Origin: Cryomorphaceae bacterium
GTDB lineage: Bacteria; Bacteroidota; Bacteroidia; Flavobacteriales; Schleiferiaceae
Assembly (NCBI GenBank): GCA_003455605.1
Contig: DMQR01000077.1
Span: 1-6,033, forward strand
DNA length: 6,033 nt
Reading direction: 5' to 3'
In this document: positions 1-6,033 of the stretch, in pieces
How the letters are laid out: each line of letters starts with the position of its first letter
How positions within the stretch are numbered: position 1 is the first letter of the stretch
Translations under genes and position numbers: made by a program
Notes under the pieces: generated by a model
What the model saw: the letters and a program-made list of their open reading frames with translations, nothing else
Databases searched by the model: none
What the model was told of the DNA's origin: nothing

Positions 1-226
1 GTACAGGAGCACTTTCGTGACCTGTGGAAGCCGGGACCGTCGCATACACATAGCCCTTCTCGTCCATGTGCGCATCACTCACGCCGATGGCTAGCAATTC
101 TTCAACGAGTACGCGTCCCAGATCTTTTTGCTTTTCCGTCGACGGCACCGTAGGGCTATGAGGATCACTCTGCGTATCTATTTGCACATAACGTTGGAAT
201 CTATCTAAGAGATCGGGGTATTTCAT
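1..226 (-). CDS. pepT: Peptidase T (tripeptide aminopeptidase), N-terminal 75 residues, partial
   Basis: This is the start of a cytosolic zinc metallopeptidase of the M20 family that removes the N-terminal residue from tripeptides, a late step in peptide recycling. The visible residues open with [20 protein letters not shown], followed by PSTEKQKDLGRVLVEEL and then DEKGYVYATVPA. This order (RF..YV.IDTQSD, PST.KQ..L...L..EL, DE.GYV.AT.PA) is the characteristic N-terminus of PepT. The metal-binding His-x-Asp motif should come just after residue 75, so no catalytic residue can be checked here. The ATG (complement of 224-226) overlaps the TGA of the upstream sugar transferase as ATGA, which suggests translational coupling and no promoter of its own. 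No Shine-Dalgarno sequence is visible, as is common in Bacteroidota. Family assignment is firm; completeness cannot be judged because the gene leaves the window. Confidence 0.9.
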   Translation of the reverse strand, partial: MKYPDLLDRFQRYVQIDTQSDPHSPTVPSTEKQKDLGRVLVEELLAIGVSDAHMDEKGYVYATVPASTGHESAPV

Positions 227-1548
227 ATGTCTGATTTTTGATGCAAGCTGCTCGGGTAAAACACCGTTCGTAGCATCGTTTCCCATATTATTCTAAGGTC
301 TAGAAGCAGGGACCAATTTTCAATGTAATATACGTCCGCCCTTATGCGCTCCTGCAACAAGGCCTCATCCGCGCCCGGCCCACCACCGCGCAATCCTCTG
401 CTCTGTGCTAAACCTGTCATCCCCGGCTTCGCCCAATGGCGTATGCGGTAATTTTTAACGAACGAACTATACGATTCCACATCCTCGCTCGTGTGCGGGC
501 GCGGCCCCACCAAACTCATCTGTCCCGCCAAAACGTTGAAAAGTTGTGGCAGCTCGTCCCAACCCATCTTGCGCATCCAACGCTGCAATCCGTTGGAATC
601 GCCCGTGGACGGATTGATTGTCTGAAACTTCAAGACTTTAAACGGTCTTCCTGATAAACCTACACGCTCTTGAATGAATAAAGGCTTCACGCCCGATAAG
701 AGCAAGAGGAATGCCGAAATTGGAAAAACCCAAGATAACAATACTACGATGCCTACCAGGGTAAAAACCAAATCAAACAATCGCTTGAGTAACGCGTTCG
801 ACCACAATAACAAAGGTTCACTGCGCCAGGAGAACACTGGAATACCTTCCAGGGTAGACATATTCATCTGACCGGCATAATGAGCCCCCATATCGGGAAG
901 GTAGCGGAATCGCACGCCGCGCATTTCTGCCCAGCGCTCCGCCTTTTGGTATTGCTCTGAGGCCGGTGATAAAGCACATATAATTTCGTCAATGTTTAGG
1001 TTTTCGTCCAACGTTCCAGCATCGGCCCCAACATAAGTCCAGCCCAATTCCGGGCGGTGGTTCGTGAGCGCAATGAACGCGTCGGCCGTGGCATGGCTAC
1101 CCAATAAATAGAACCTACGTTGCCATTTCCCAGCAGCCATTTGACGGCGGAGATAAGCCACATAAAATAATCGGCTCAACCAAGCGAAGGCATAAAATGC
1201 ACTGAAGAAGACCGCTAAGAACAGGCGGCTATAATAATATCCTTTGAGCCCTACGACGATAATCGCTAGAATGGCAAACTGTGCCAGGGCCGCTTGAAGT
1301 AATTGGCCCGTGACATTGCGCTGCTCCAAACCCGCCGTATAAGTAAAACTTTCCGACCAGCGGCCCACGACTAGCCAGCTCACTCCGGTCAGCACCCAAA
1401 GCTGTAAGTAGTAGTTGTAATATTCTGGATTCGAAATGCGTAGATCCTCAAAGCGCCACCATCCGACTAACGCAAATAGGACAACAATCAGCAACAAATC
1501 TGTCGTGAGTGTGAGTATTCTGTAAATATTTGCGCTCTGATTCTGCAT
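223..1548 (-). CDS. Polyprenyl-phosphate sugar-1-phosphate transferase (WcaJ/WbaP-type glycan-priming enzyme)
   Basis: This inner-membrane enzyme would move a sugar-1-phosphate from a nucleotide sugar onto undecaprenyl phosphate, the first step of exopolysaccharide, capsule or O-antigen synthesis. Numbering is for the 441-residue product. Four membrane helices lie near 11-31, 44-64, 83-103 and 108-133. A soluble Rossmann-like middle domain begins near 144 ([15 protein letters not shown]). The C-terminal bacterial sugar transferase domain begins at KRLFD (255-259), with a hydrophobic, proline-containing re-entrant segment to about 286. It continues with QERVG, the catalytic Asp-Glu pair in [11 protein letters not shown] (D331, E332), SLVGPRP (to 351), [13 protein letters not shown] and YYIENWS. 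This is the long, multi-helix architecture, not the short PglC type. Unusually, the usual KFRTM/KFRSM reads KFQTI (307-311) and the following loop is short. I chose ATG at 1548 because the frame stays open to an ATG at 1617, but that start would run 35 bases into recG. The sugar substrate cannot be told. Confidence 0.87.
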   Translation of the reverse strand: MQNQSANIYRILTLTTDLLLIVVLFALVGWWRFEDLRISNPEYYNYYLQLWVLTGVSWLVVGRWSESFTYTAGLEQRNVTGQLLQAALAQFAILAIIVVGLKGYYYSRLFLAVFFSAFYAFAWLSRLFYVAYLRRQMAAGKWQRRFYLLGSHATADAFIALTNHRPELGWTYVGADAGTLDENLNIDEIICALSPASEQYQKAERWAEMRGVRFRYLPDMGAHYAGQMNMSTLEGIPVFSWRSEPLLLWSNALLKRLFDLVFTLVGIVVLLSWVFPISAFLLLLSGVKPLFIQERVGLSGRPFKVLKFQTINPSTGDSNGLQRWMRKMGWDELPQLFNVLAGQMSLVGPRPHTSEDVESYSSFVKNYRIRHWAKPGMTGLAQSRGLRGGGPGADEALLQERIRADVYYIENWSLLLDLRIIWETMLRTVFYPSSLHQKSDI

Positions 1549-1582
1549 AAACGACGCTGAAAAGATACTTACTTTTACAACG

Positions 1583-3673
1583 ATGAGCACAACCCAAAGC
1601 CCTATTGTGTATGCCAACGGTATTGGACCGGATCGCGCCGCAGTCCTTGCGGAGGAGCTTGGGATTCGTACAATAAGCCAAATGCTCGAGCACTACCCCT
1701 TCCGCTATGTGGATAAAAGCAGTTTTTCCACAGTGGCTGGATTGACCGCATTTGGCGGCGAGGTGCAAATCAAAGGGCAAATCACTGGATGGGAAACTTT
1801 TGGAACAGGTAAGCAAAGCAGATTGGTAGCGTATTTCGAGGACTCTACCGGTGAAATAGAATTGGTTTGGTTCAAAGGAGCCAAGTGGATTTCGCGTTCC
1901 CTCAAGGCCAATATTCCGATTGTTGTGTACGGTAAAGTCAATGATTTCAAGGGTAAGAAGAGTATTCCCCACCCTGAAATGTACGCCCCTGAGACGCAGC
2001 AAAGTTCGACCTTGGAACCTGTGTACTCTACCACTGATAAACTCACCAAAAAAGGCCTTCATTCCAAAGGATTGGGCAAGGTCATTTATGGGATATTAAA
2101 AACAGAATTGGACCATATCCAAGATCCCTTGACCGAAGCTTTTCGCACGAAACACGGGCTCATCGGATTGCCCCAAGCCCTTCAGTGGATTCACTTCCCT
2201 AAAAGTATCGAACACCTCGAAGCCGCAAAAAAACGAATCAAGTTTGACGAGTTCTTCTTTTTGCAACTGACCCAATTGCGCAATAAAATGCGCCAGAAAA
2301 CGGGCATCAAAGGCTATGCTTTCGATGAGGTGGGCCAGACTTTTTTAAACTTCTACGAAAACCACCTTCCCTTCGAATTAACGGGTGCGCAAAAGCGTGT
2401 GGTGAAAGAAATCCGGGCAGATGTCCGCACGGGCGCCCAGATGAACAGGTTACTTCAGGGCGATGTGGGCAGTGGTAAAACCATTGTGGCACTTTTGGCC
2501 ATGTTACTAGCCATAGACAATGGCTACCAAGCGGCCTTGATGGCGCCCACAGAAATCTTGGCCACCCAACATTATCAAGTCTTGAGAGAATTATGCTCTT
2601 CAGCCGGCATTTCTATAGCTCTGCTCACCGGAAGTTCCGTAGCTGCCGAACGCGCCTCCGTTCACCAAAGTCTAGCGGACGGAAGCCTATCCATCCTTGT
2701 AGGGACCCACGCCCTCATTGAACCTACAGTAAGGTTTGCTAACCTTGGCCTCGCCGTCATCGATGAGCAGCATCGTTTCGGGGTGGCACAGCGCGCCAAG
2801 CTTTGGAAGAAAAACGAGCACCCGCCGCATGTATTGGTGATGACTGCTACGCCTATTCCACGCACCCTCGCCATGAGTATCTATGGGGATTTAGACGTGA
2901 GTACCATCGATGAGCTACCACCGGGAAGAAAACCCATACAGACCCATCATCTTTACGATAAAAATCGCCTCAAACTCAATGGTTTTATGCAACGTGAAAT
3001 TGCCAAGGGACGTCAAGTATATGTAGTATTCCCGTTGATTGAGGAGAGCGAAAAATTGGACCTTAAAAACCTTCAAGATGGCTACGAACAACTCATGCGA
3101 GATTTCCCTCGACCACAATACGAAATAGCGGTCGTGCACGGGCGCATGAATTCAGTGGAAAAGGAAGGTGAAATGCAGCGCTTCGCCAAGGGCAAGGCGA
3201 ACATTTTAGTCGCTACAACAGTTATTGAAGTCGGAGTTAATGTGCCAAATGCCAGTGTGATGGTGATTGAAAATTCAGAGCGTTTTGGGTTAAGCCAATT
3301 GCACCAGCTGCGCGGACGTGTTGGCCGCGGATCGGAAGAGAGTTACTGTGTGCTGGTCTCCTCCTTCAAGCTCACCGGGGATGCAAAAACGCGTTTGGAG
3401 ACAATGGTTCGCACACAAGATGGGTTTGAAATCGCCGAAGTGGACATGCAATTGCGCGGTCCTGGAGATATGATGGGGACTAGACAGAGTGGCCAATTAT
3501 CTTTTAAGCTAGCCTCCCTCACCGGAGATGGACCGCTCTTAGCTTGGACACGGTATATCGTGGAACAATTATTGCTCGAGGACCCGCAGTTGGACCGACC
3601 AGAACACCAAACCATAAGAGACCACTGGGCTGGATTATATAGGCACCAGTGGGGATGGAACCGAATATCATAA
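1583..3673 (+). CDS. recG: ATP-dependent DNA helicase RecG
   Basis: RecG is a superfamily 2 double-stranded DNA translocase that regresses stalled replication forks and processes branched recombination intermediates. The 696-residue product is full length (E. coli RecG has 693). The N-terminus carries the helix-hairpin-like PIVYANGIGPDRAAVL and the HYPFRYVD segment. An OB-fold wedge domain that grips the fork spans roughly 55-135. The helicase core shows LTGAQKRVVKEI (267-278), Walker A GDVGSGKT (293-300), APTEILA (321-327), GTHALIE (374-380), DEQHRFGV (394-401, the RecG form of the DEAH box), TATPIPRTLA (421-430) and HGRM (519-522). TTVIEVGVNVP (545-555) and QLRGRVGRG (575-583) complete the core. 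The C-terminal GTRQSG (632-637) fits the RecG translocation region, and the protein ends in WNRIS. All key motifs are intact. The start at 1583 fits the usual RecG N-terminus. The stop is one base before the next gene, so the two probably share an mRNA. No clear promoter is seen upstream. Confidence 0.98.
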   Translation: MSTTQSPIVYANGIGPDRAAVLAEELGIRTISQMLEHYPFRYVDKSSFSTVAGLTAFGGEVQIKGQITGWETFGTGKQSRLVAYFEDSTGEIELVWFKGAKWISRSLKANIPIVVYGKVNDFKGKKSIPHPEMYAPETQQSSTLEPVYSTTDKLTKKGLHSKGLGKVIYGILKTELDHIQDPLTEAFRTKHGLIGLPQALQWIHFPKSIEHLEAAKKRIKFDEFFFLQLTQLRNKMRQKTGIKGYAFDEVGQTFLNFYENHLPFELTGAQKRVVKEIRADVRTGAQMNRLLQGDVGSGKTIVALLAMLLAIDNGYQAALMAPTEILATQHYQVLRELCSSAGISIALLTGSSVAAERASVHQSLADGSLSILVGTHALIEPTVRFANLGLAVIDEQHRFGVAQRAKLWKKNEHPPHVLVMTATPIPRTLAMSIYGDLDVSTIDELPPGRKPIQTHHLYDKNRLKLNGFMQREIAKGRQVYVVFPLIEESEKLDLKNLQDGYEQLMRDFPRPQYEIAVVHGRMNSVEKEGEMQRFAKGKANILVATTVIEVGVNVPNASVMVIENSERFGLSQLHQLRGRVGRGSEESYCVLVSSFKLTGDAKTRLETMVRTQDGFEIAEVDMQLRGPGDMMGTRQSGQLSFKLASLTGDGPLLAWTRYIVEQLLLEDPQLDRPEHQTIRDHWAGLYRHQWGWNRIS

Positions 3674-3674
3674 G

Positions 3675-4280
3675 ATGGCAGAACGTATATCCCAATTCTT
3701 GAAAACCTACCACCAATTGCTGGTGCAAACAGGCGGATACACTTTTTTGCGCTCGAATCTGCTCAAACTAGGTGCCTCCATTATCATGATCATTGGTCTG
3801 TTTTACTTGATTGACGGATATATTATTAACATTGACGAGGCGATGGATTGGGCGACCAAAATCCTTTCTCCAGCCGGGTTAATTGGCTTATTCTTTTTCA
3901 GCGAGGTTTCTTTTGGTTTCATCACCCCAGAACTCCTAATCGTATGGGCGGATGAAACGTTACATCCAAGATGGACTCTCATTTTATTAGCCTCATTATC
4001 TTATGTTGCAGGTATTGCTTCCTACTTTTTGGGGCAATATTGGGCGACGCGTAAAGTAGTACGAGAGCGATTCCTTGAACGTCATAAGAATACGTTGGAA
4101 CAACTACGTCGATTCGGCGGATTGCTCATCATTCTGGCCGCACTTACACCGCTACCCTATCCCATCGTGTGCCAACTCAGCGGCATGAATAAATACCCAT
4201 TCAAATATTTCGTGTGGATTACTCTTGTAAGATTCCTCAGATTTGGACTCTATGGCGCCCTACTCTTTTCTGCCTTTTAA
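3675..4280 (+). CDS. DedA/VTT-family-like integral membrane protein (YqaA-like)
   Basis: This is a 201-residue inner-membrane protein with about five hydrophobic segments, near 28-48, 65-92, 99-121, 146-166 and 176-199. The layout resembles the SNARE-associated/VTT (DedA superfamily) fold. An acidic residue and a proline lie in a membrane-dipping stretch (FFSEVSFGFITPELL, 74-88), followed by a glycine-rich helix and a basic linker (RKVVRERFLERHK). The second re-entrant-like half is FGGLLIILAALTPLPYPIVC (147-166), then LSGMNKYPFKYFVW. The basic residues place the 122-146 linker in the cytoplasm. DedA-superfamily members are linked to lipid-carrier recycling and phospholipid flipping. Whether this divergent member does the same is not shown, and the canonical DedA arginine motif is not evident. 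The ATG follows the recG stop after one base (TAAGATG), without a Shine-Dalgarno sequence, so translation probably depends on recG translation. The assignment rests on pattern recognition and is moderate; the reading frame itself is very likely real. Confidence 0.7.
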   Translation: MAERISQFLKTYHQLLVQTGGYTFLRSNLLKLGASIIMIIGLFYLIDGYIINIDEAMDWATKILSPAGLIGLFFFSEVSFGFITPELLIVWADETLHPRWTLILLASLSYVAGIASYFLGQYWATRKVVRERFLERHKNTLEQLRRFGGLLIILAALTPLPYPIVCQLSGMNKYPFKYFVWITLVRFLRFGLYGALLFSAF

Positions 4281-4285
4281 AAGGC
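4272..4285. repeat. 14-bp perfect palindrome across the stop codon of the DedA-like gene
   Basis: GCCTTTTAAAAGGC is a perfect inverted repeat with no spacer. The TAA stop of the DedA-like gene (4278-4280) sits in its centre. Because it has no loop, it would make only a weak RNA hairpin and is not a typical intrinsic terminator; no T-run follows directly. It could be a protein-binding site upstream of the pheT promoter or simply chance, helped by the A/T-rich core. Confidence 0.4.
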
Positions 4286-4295
4286 TTGCATTGCT

Positions 4296-4326
4296 CTTTG
4301 CTTTTGCGGCGCAAAGTGTACCTTTG
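4296..4326. repeat. Nested inverted repeats CTTTGC / GCAAAG / CTTTG at the pheT promoter
   Basis: CTTTGC (4296-4301) can pair with GCAAAG (4311-4316) across a 9-base loop. The same CAAAG (4312-4316) can instead pair with CTTTG (4322-4326) across a 5-base loop, so the two stems exclude each other. The outer CTTTG copies contain the proposed -33 and -7 promoter elements, so part of the symmetry may simply reflect the promoter consensus. No T-tract follows, so a standard terminator is not supported. Confidence 0.4.
4297..4326 (+). promoter_or_regulatory. Bacteroidota-type promoter for pheT
   Basis: TTTG at 4297-4300 (the -33 element) and TACCTTTG at 4319-4326 (the -7 element) are separated by 18 bases. 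This matches the known Bacteroidota primary-sigma consensus TTG/TTTG, about 17-23 bases, TAnnTTTG; the -7 box is a perfect match. Transcription would be expected to start a few bases after 4326, which gives a short leader of roughly 15-20 bases before the pheT ATG at 4350. The leader has no Shine-Dalgarno sequence. Read-through from the recG unit is also possible because no strong terminator intervenes. Confidence 0.6.
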
Positions 4327-4349
4327 GATCTGATTCGAATTTTGCGCGC

Positions 4350-6033
4350 ATGAAGATTTCATACCGTTGGTTAAAGCGATACTTACAAGTAGGCCTCAGC
4401 CCTGAGCGAGTAGCCGAAATCCTTACCGATACCGGCCTTGAAGTGGAAGGTGTAGAAGAAGTTGAATCCGTCAGAGGCGGACTCCGCGGTGTGATCGTAG
4501 GCAAGGTATTGACCTGCAAACAACATCCCAACGCTGATAGATTGCGCATCACTAGCGTCGATGTAGGCGAAGATGAACCACTTCAAATTGTTTGTGGCGC
4601 TCCAAACGTCGCTGCCGGTCAAACTGTACCTGTGGCCCTAGTCGGCGCCTCCCTTTACCCTGATGGCGAAGAACTGATCTTGAAAAAAAGTAAGATTCGC
4701 GGCGAAGTAAGTATGGGAATGATCTGTGCTGAAGATGAACTAGGATTAGGCAATGACCACGATGGTATCCTCGTTCTGGAAGACAAATGGAAGGTGGGCA
4801 CACACTGTGCCGAAGTATTCTCGCTGGAATCCGACCACATATTTGAAATAGGCTTGACGCCGAACCGTACCGACGCCATGGGACACATTGGCGTGGCCCG
4901 TGACCTGCGTGCGGCTTTGATCACCGCGGGAGAATCGGCCCCAGCCTTAACCGTTCCTAGTGGCAAATTCCCTTCAAACGCCGCCAACCCTATCACACTT
5001 ACCGTGGAAGATGATGGTTGTCCGGCCTACTATGGCGCCTACCTTACCAACATTACCGTACAGGAAAGCCCCAAGTGGTTGCGTAATAGCCTTATGGCCA
5101 TCGGCCTGACCCCAAAAAATAACGTCGTTGATATTACCAACTACGTCATGCATACCTTCGGTCATCCGTTACACGCCTTTGATGCAGATCAACTTCAAGG
5201 GAATGCTGTAATCGTGCGTCCTGCCAAGGCAGGCGAAACCCTGACCACATTGGATGAGGTTGAACGCACTTTAGACCCTGCAGATATGGTGATCGCCGAT
5301 GCCAAAGGGCCCGTTTGTATTGCCGGTGTATTGGGAGGATTGACCAGCGGAGTAAGCCTAAATACCAAAAATATTTATCTCGAAGGTGCTTATTTCAATG
5401 CCGTACGAGTTAGAAAAACCGCTAAACGTCATGCAATCAATTCCGATGCTAGCTACCGCTACGAGCGTGGTGTAGACCCAAACATTACCGCCCAAGCCCA
5501 TGCCTACGCCCTCTCCTTATTGGCGGAGCACGCAGGCGCTGAAATCAGCCCTGTAGAGCTCGTAGGTGCTTCTTCATTCTCGTGGGAAGAAGTGAGCTTC
5601 AGTTTCCAGAAAGTGATGTCTTTAATCGGACTTAAACTCAGTACCGACGTAGTGGATTTGATCCTTAAACAATTGGACTTTAAAATCCTTGCAGTCAATG
5701 GAGATACCTGGAAAGTATCCGTCCCTACCTACCGTATGGATGTGACCCGCGATGTAGATATCGCCGAGGAAATCCTGAGAATTTATGGATTCAACAAGGT
5801 GGAGGTGCCTTCGCAAATGAAAGTTAGCGTGGCTCCATTAGACCCTCGTCCCGAAAAACTCGAAAAGAATGTCCTCCAACAGCTCACCGGAAATGGTTTC
5901 TTCGAAATTATGAACAACTCCTTGAGCAAAGGCGAGGATTATGAAAAACTTCAAGGCGAACTCATCGACTCCATGGTGGAAATGATAAATCCACTGAGCC
6001 TCGACCTCAACGTGATGCGCGCCAACCTGCTTT
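4350..6033 (+). CDS. pheT: Phenylalanyl-tRNA synthetase beta subunit, N-terminal 561 residues, partial
   Basis: PheT pairs with PheS in an alpha2-beta2 enzyme that charges tRNA-Phe with phenylalanine in the cytoplasm; the beta chain supplies tRNA binding and editing. The N-terminus MKISYRWLKRYL is typical. An EMAP/tRNA-binding OB domain lies at about 40-150, with HPNADRLRI (59-67) and CGAPNV (82-87). It is followed by the EIGLTPNRTDAMGHIGVARD segment (166-185). The B3/B4 editing region includes VVDITNYVMHTFGHPLHAFD (259-278), GVLGG (326-330) and SDASYRYERGVDPN (365-378). The B5 domain runs from about 410 to 490, with PTYRMDVTRDVDIAEEILRIYGF (459-481). The frame is open from the ATG to the window edge. 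The remaining part of the synthetase-like core and the C-terminal FDX-ACB anticodon-binding domain lie outside; the usual length is about 800 residues. pheS is not adjacent upstream, so here pheT is separated from it. A promoter sits just upstream. Confidence 0.98.
   Translation, partial: MKISYRWLKRYLQVGLSPERVAEILTDTGLEVEGVEEVESVRGGLRGVIVGKVLTCKQHPNADRLRITSVDVGEDEPLQIVCGAPNVAAGQTVPVALVGASLYPDGEELILKKSKIRGEVSMGMICAEDELGLGNDHDGILVLEDKWKVGTHCAEVFSLESDHIFEIGLTPNRTDAMGHIGVARDLRAALITAGESAPALTVPSGKFPSNAANPITLTVEDDGCPAYYGAYLTNITVQESPKWLRNSLMAIGLTPKNNVVDITNYVMHTFGHPLHAFDADQLQGNAVIVRPAKAGETLTTLDEVERTLDPADMVIADAKGPVCIAGVLGGLTSGVSLNTKNIYLEGAYFNAVRVRKTAKRHAINSDASYRYERGVDPNITAQAHAYALSLLAEHAGAEISPVELVGASSFSWEEVSFSFQKVMSLIGLKLSTDVVDLILKQLDFKILAVNGDTWKVSVPTYRMDVTRDVDIAEEILRIYGFNKVEVPSQMKVSVAPLDPRPEKLEKNVLQQLTGNGFFEIMNNSLSKGEDYEKLQGELIDSMVEMINPLSLDLNVMRANLL

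Noticed and set aside
1525..1532. AATATTTG as a -7 box for recG
   Set aside because: The first position mismatches TAnnTTTG and no TTG lies at a suitable distance upstream.
1560..1567. TATCTTTT on the minus strand as a -7 box for the sugar transferase, with a TTG 22 bases upstream
   Set aside because: The final G is missing and the resulting mRNA would have almost no leader before the ATG at 1548, so the evidence is too weak to list as a promoter.
1448..2062. A 204-codon minus-strand open frame overlapping recG and the sugar transferase start
   Set aside because: It is antisense to two well-recognised proteins, has no recognisable domain and a composition unlike a real protein.
4281..4306. 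An intrinsic terminator after the DedA-like gene (AAAGGC...GCTCTTT followed by T-rich bases)
   Set aside because: The stem needs a bulge, is short, and the T-rich stretch is interrupted, so it is not a convincing terminator.
4333..4350. Short palindromes ATTCGAAT and TGCGCGCA just before the pheT start
   Set aside because: Eight-base palindromes are expected by chance at this density.
4277..5816. Several minus-strand open frames of 60-113 codons opposite pheT
   Set aside because: They are shadows of the pheT frame, overlap each other, and show no family signature or promoter.
1..6033. A defence system, mobile element, CRISPR array, tRNA or other novel multi-gene system
   Set aside because: All of the coding space is taken by recognisable housekeeping or membrane genes, and no direct repeats, terminal inverted repeats or RNA genes were seen.

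Overview
The window reads as an ordinary stretch of a Bacteroidota chromosome, probably from a Flavobacteriales-like lineage. Three things point there. The RecG and PheT proteins have the Bacteroidota style, including a RecG that ends in WNRIS. Start codons lack Shine-Dalgarno sequences. The one clear promoter matches the Bacteroidota consensus (TTG/TTTG, about 18 bp, TAnnTTTG) rather than the E. coli sigma-70 type. The lineage is an inference from sequence style, not from a database search.

Left part, minus strand (1-1548): a membrane-bound polyprenyl-phosphate sugar-1-phosphate transferase, which primes surface polysaccharide synthesis, is followed by the start of peptidase T (pepT). Their stop and start codons overlap as ATGA, so they form a translationally linked pair. 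pepT runs off the left edge.

Right part, plus strand (1583-6033): recG, the replication-fork-reversal helicase, lies back to back with the sugar transferase across a gap of only about 34 bp. One base after recG comes a small DedA/VTT-like membrane protein, which likely shares its mRNA. A 69-bp gap follows with a 14-bp perfect palindrome and a Bacteroidota promoter. Then comes pheT, the phenylalanyl-tRNA synthetase beta subunit, cut off at the right edge after 561 codons.

The genes do not form one obvious pathway: glycan priming, peptide turnover, DNA repair and translation sit side by side. The only possible thread is undecaprenyl phosphate, which the sugar transferase consumes and some DedA-superfamily proteins recycle; that link is speculative. 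There are no RNA genes, mobile elements, CRISPR arrays or long non-coding stretches. I found no convincing new system. The points most worth a second look are the altered catalytic-domain signature of the sugar transferase, the crowded recG/transferase divergent start region, and the nested repeats around the pheT promoter.
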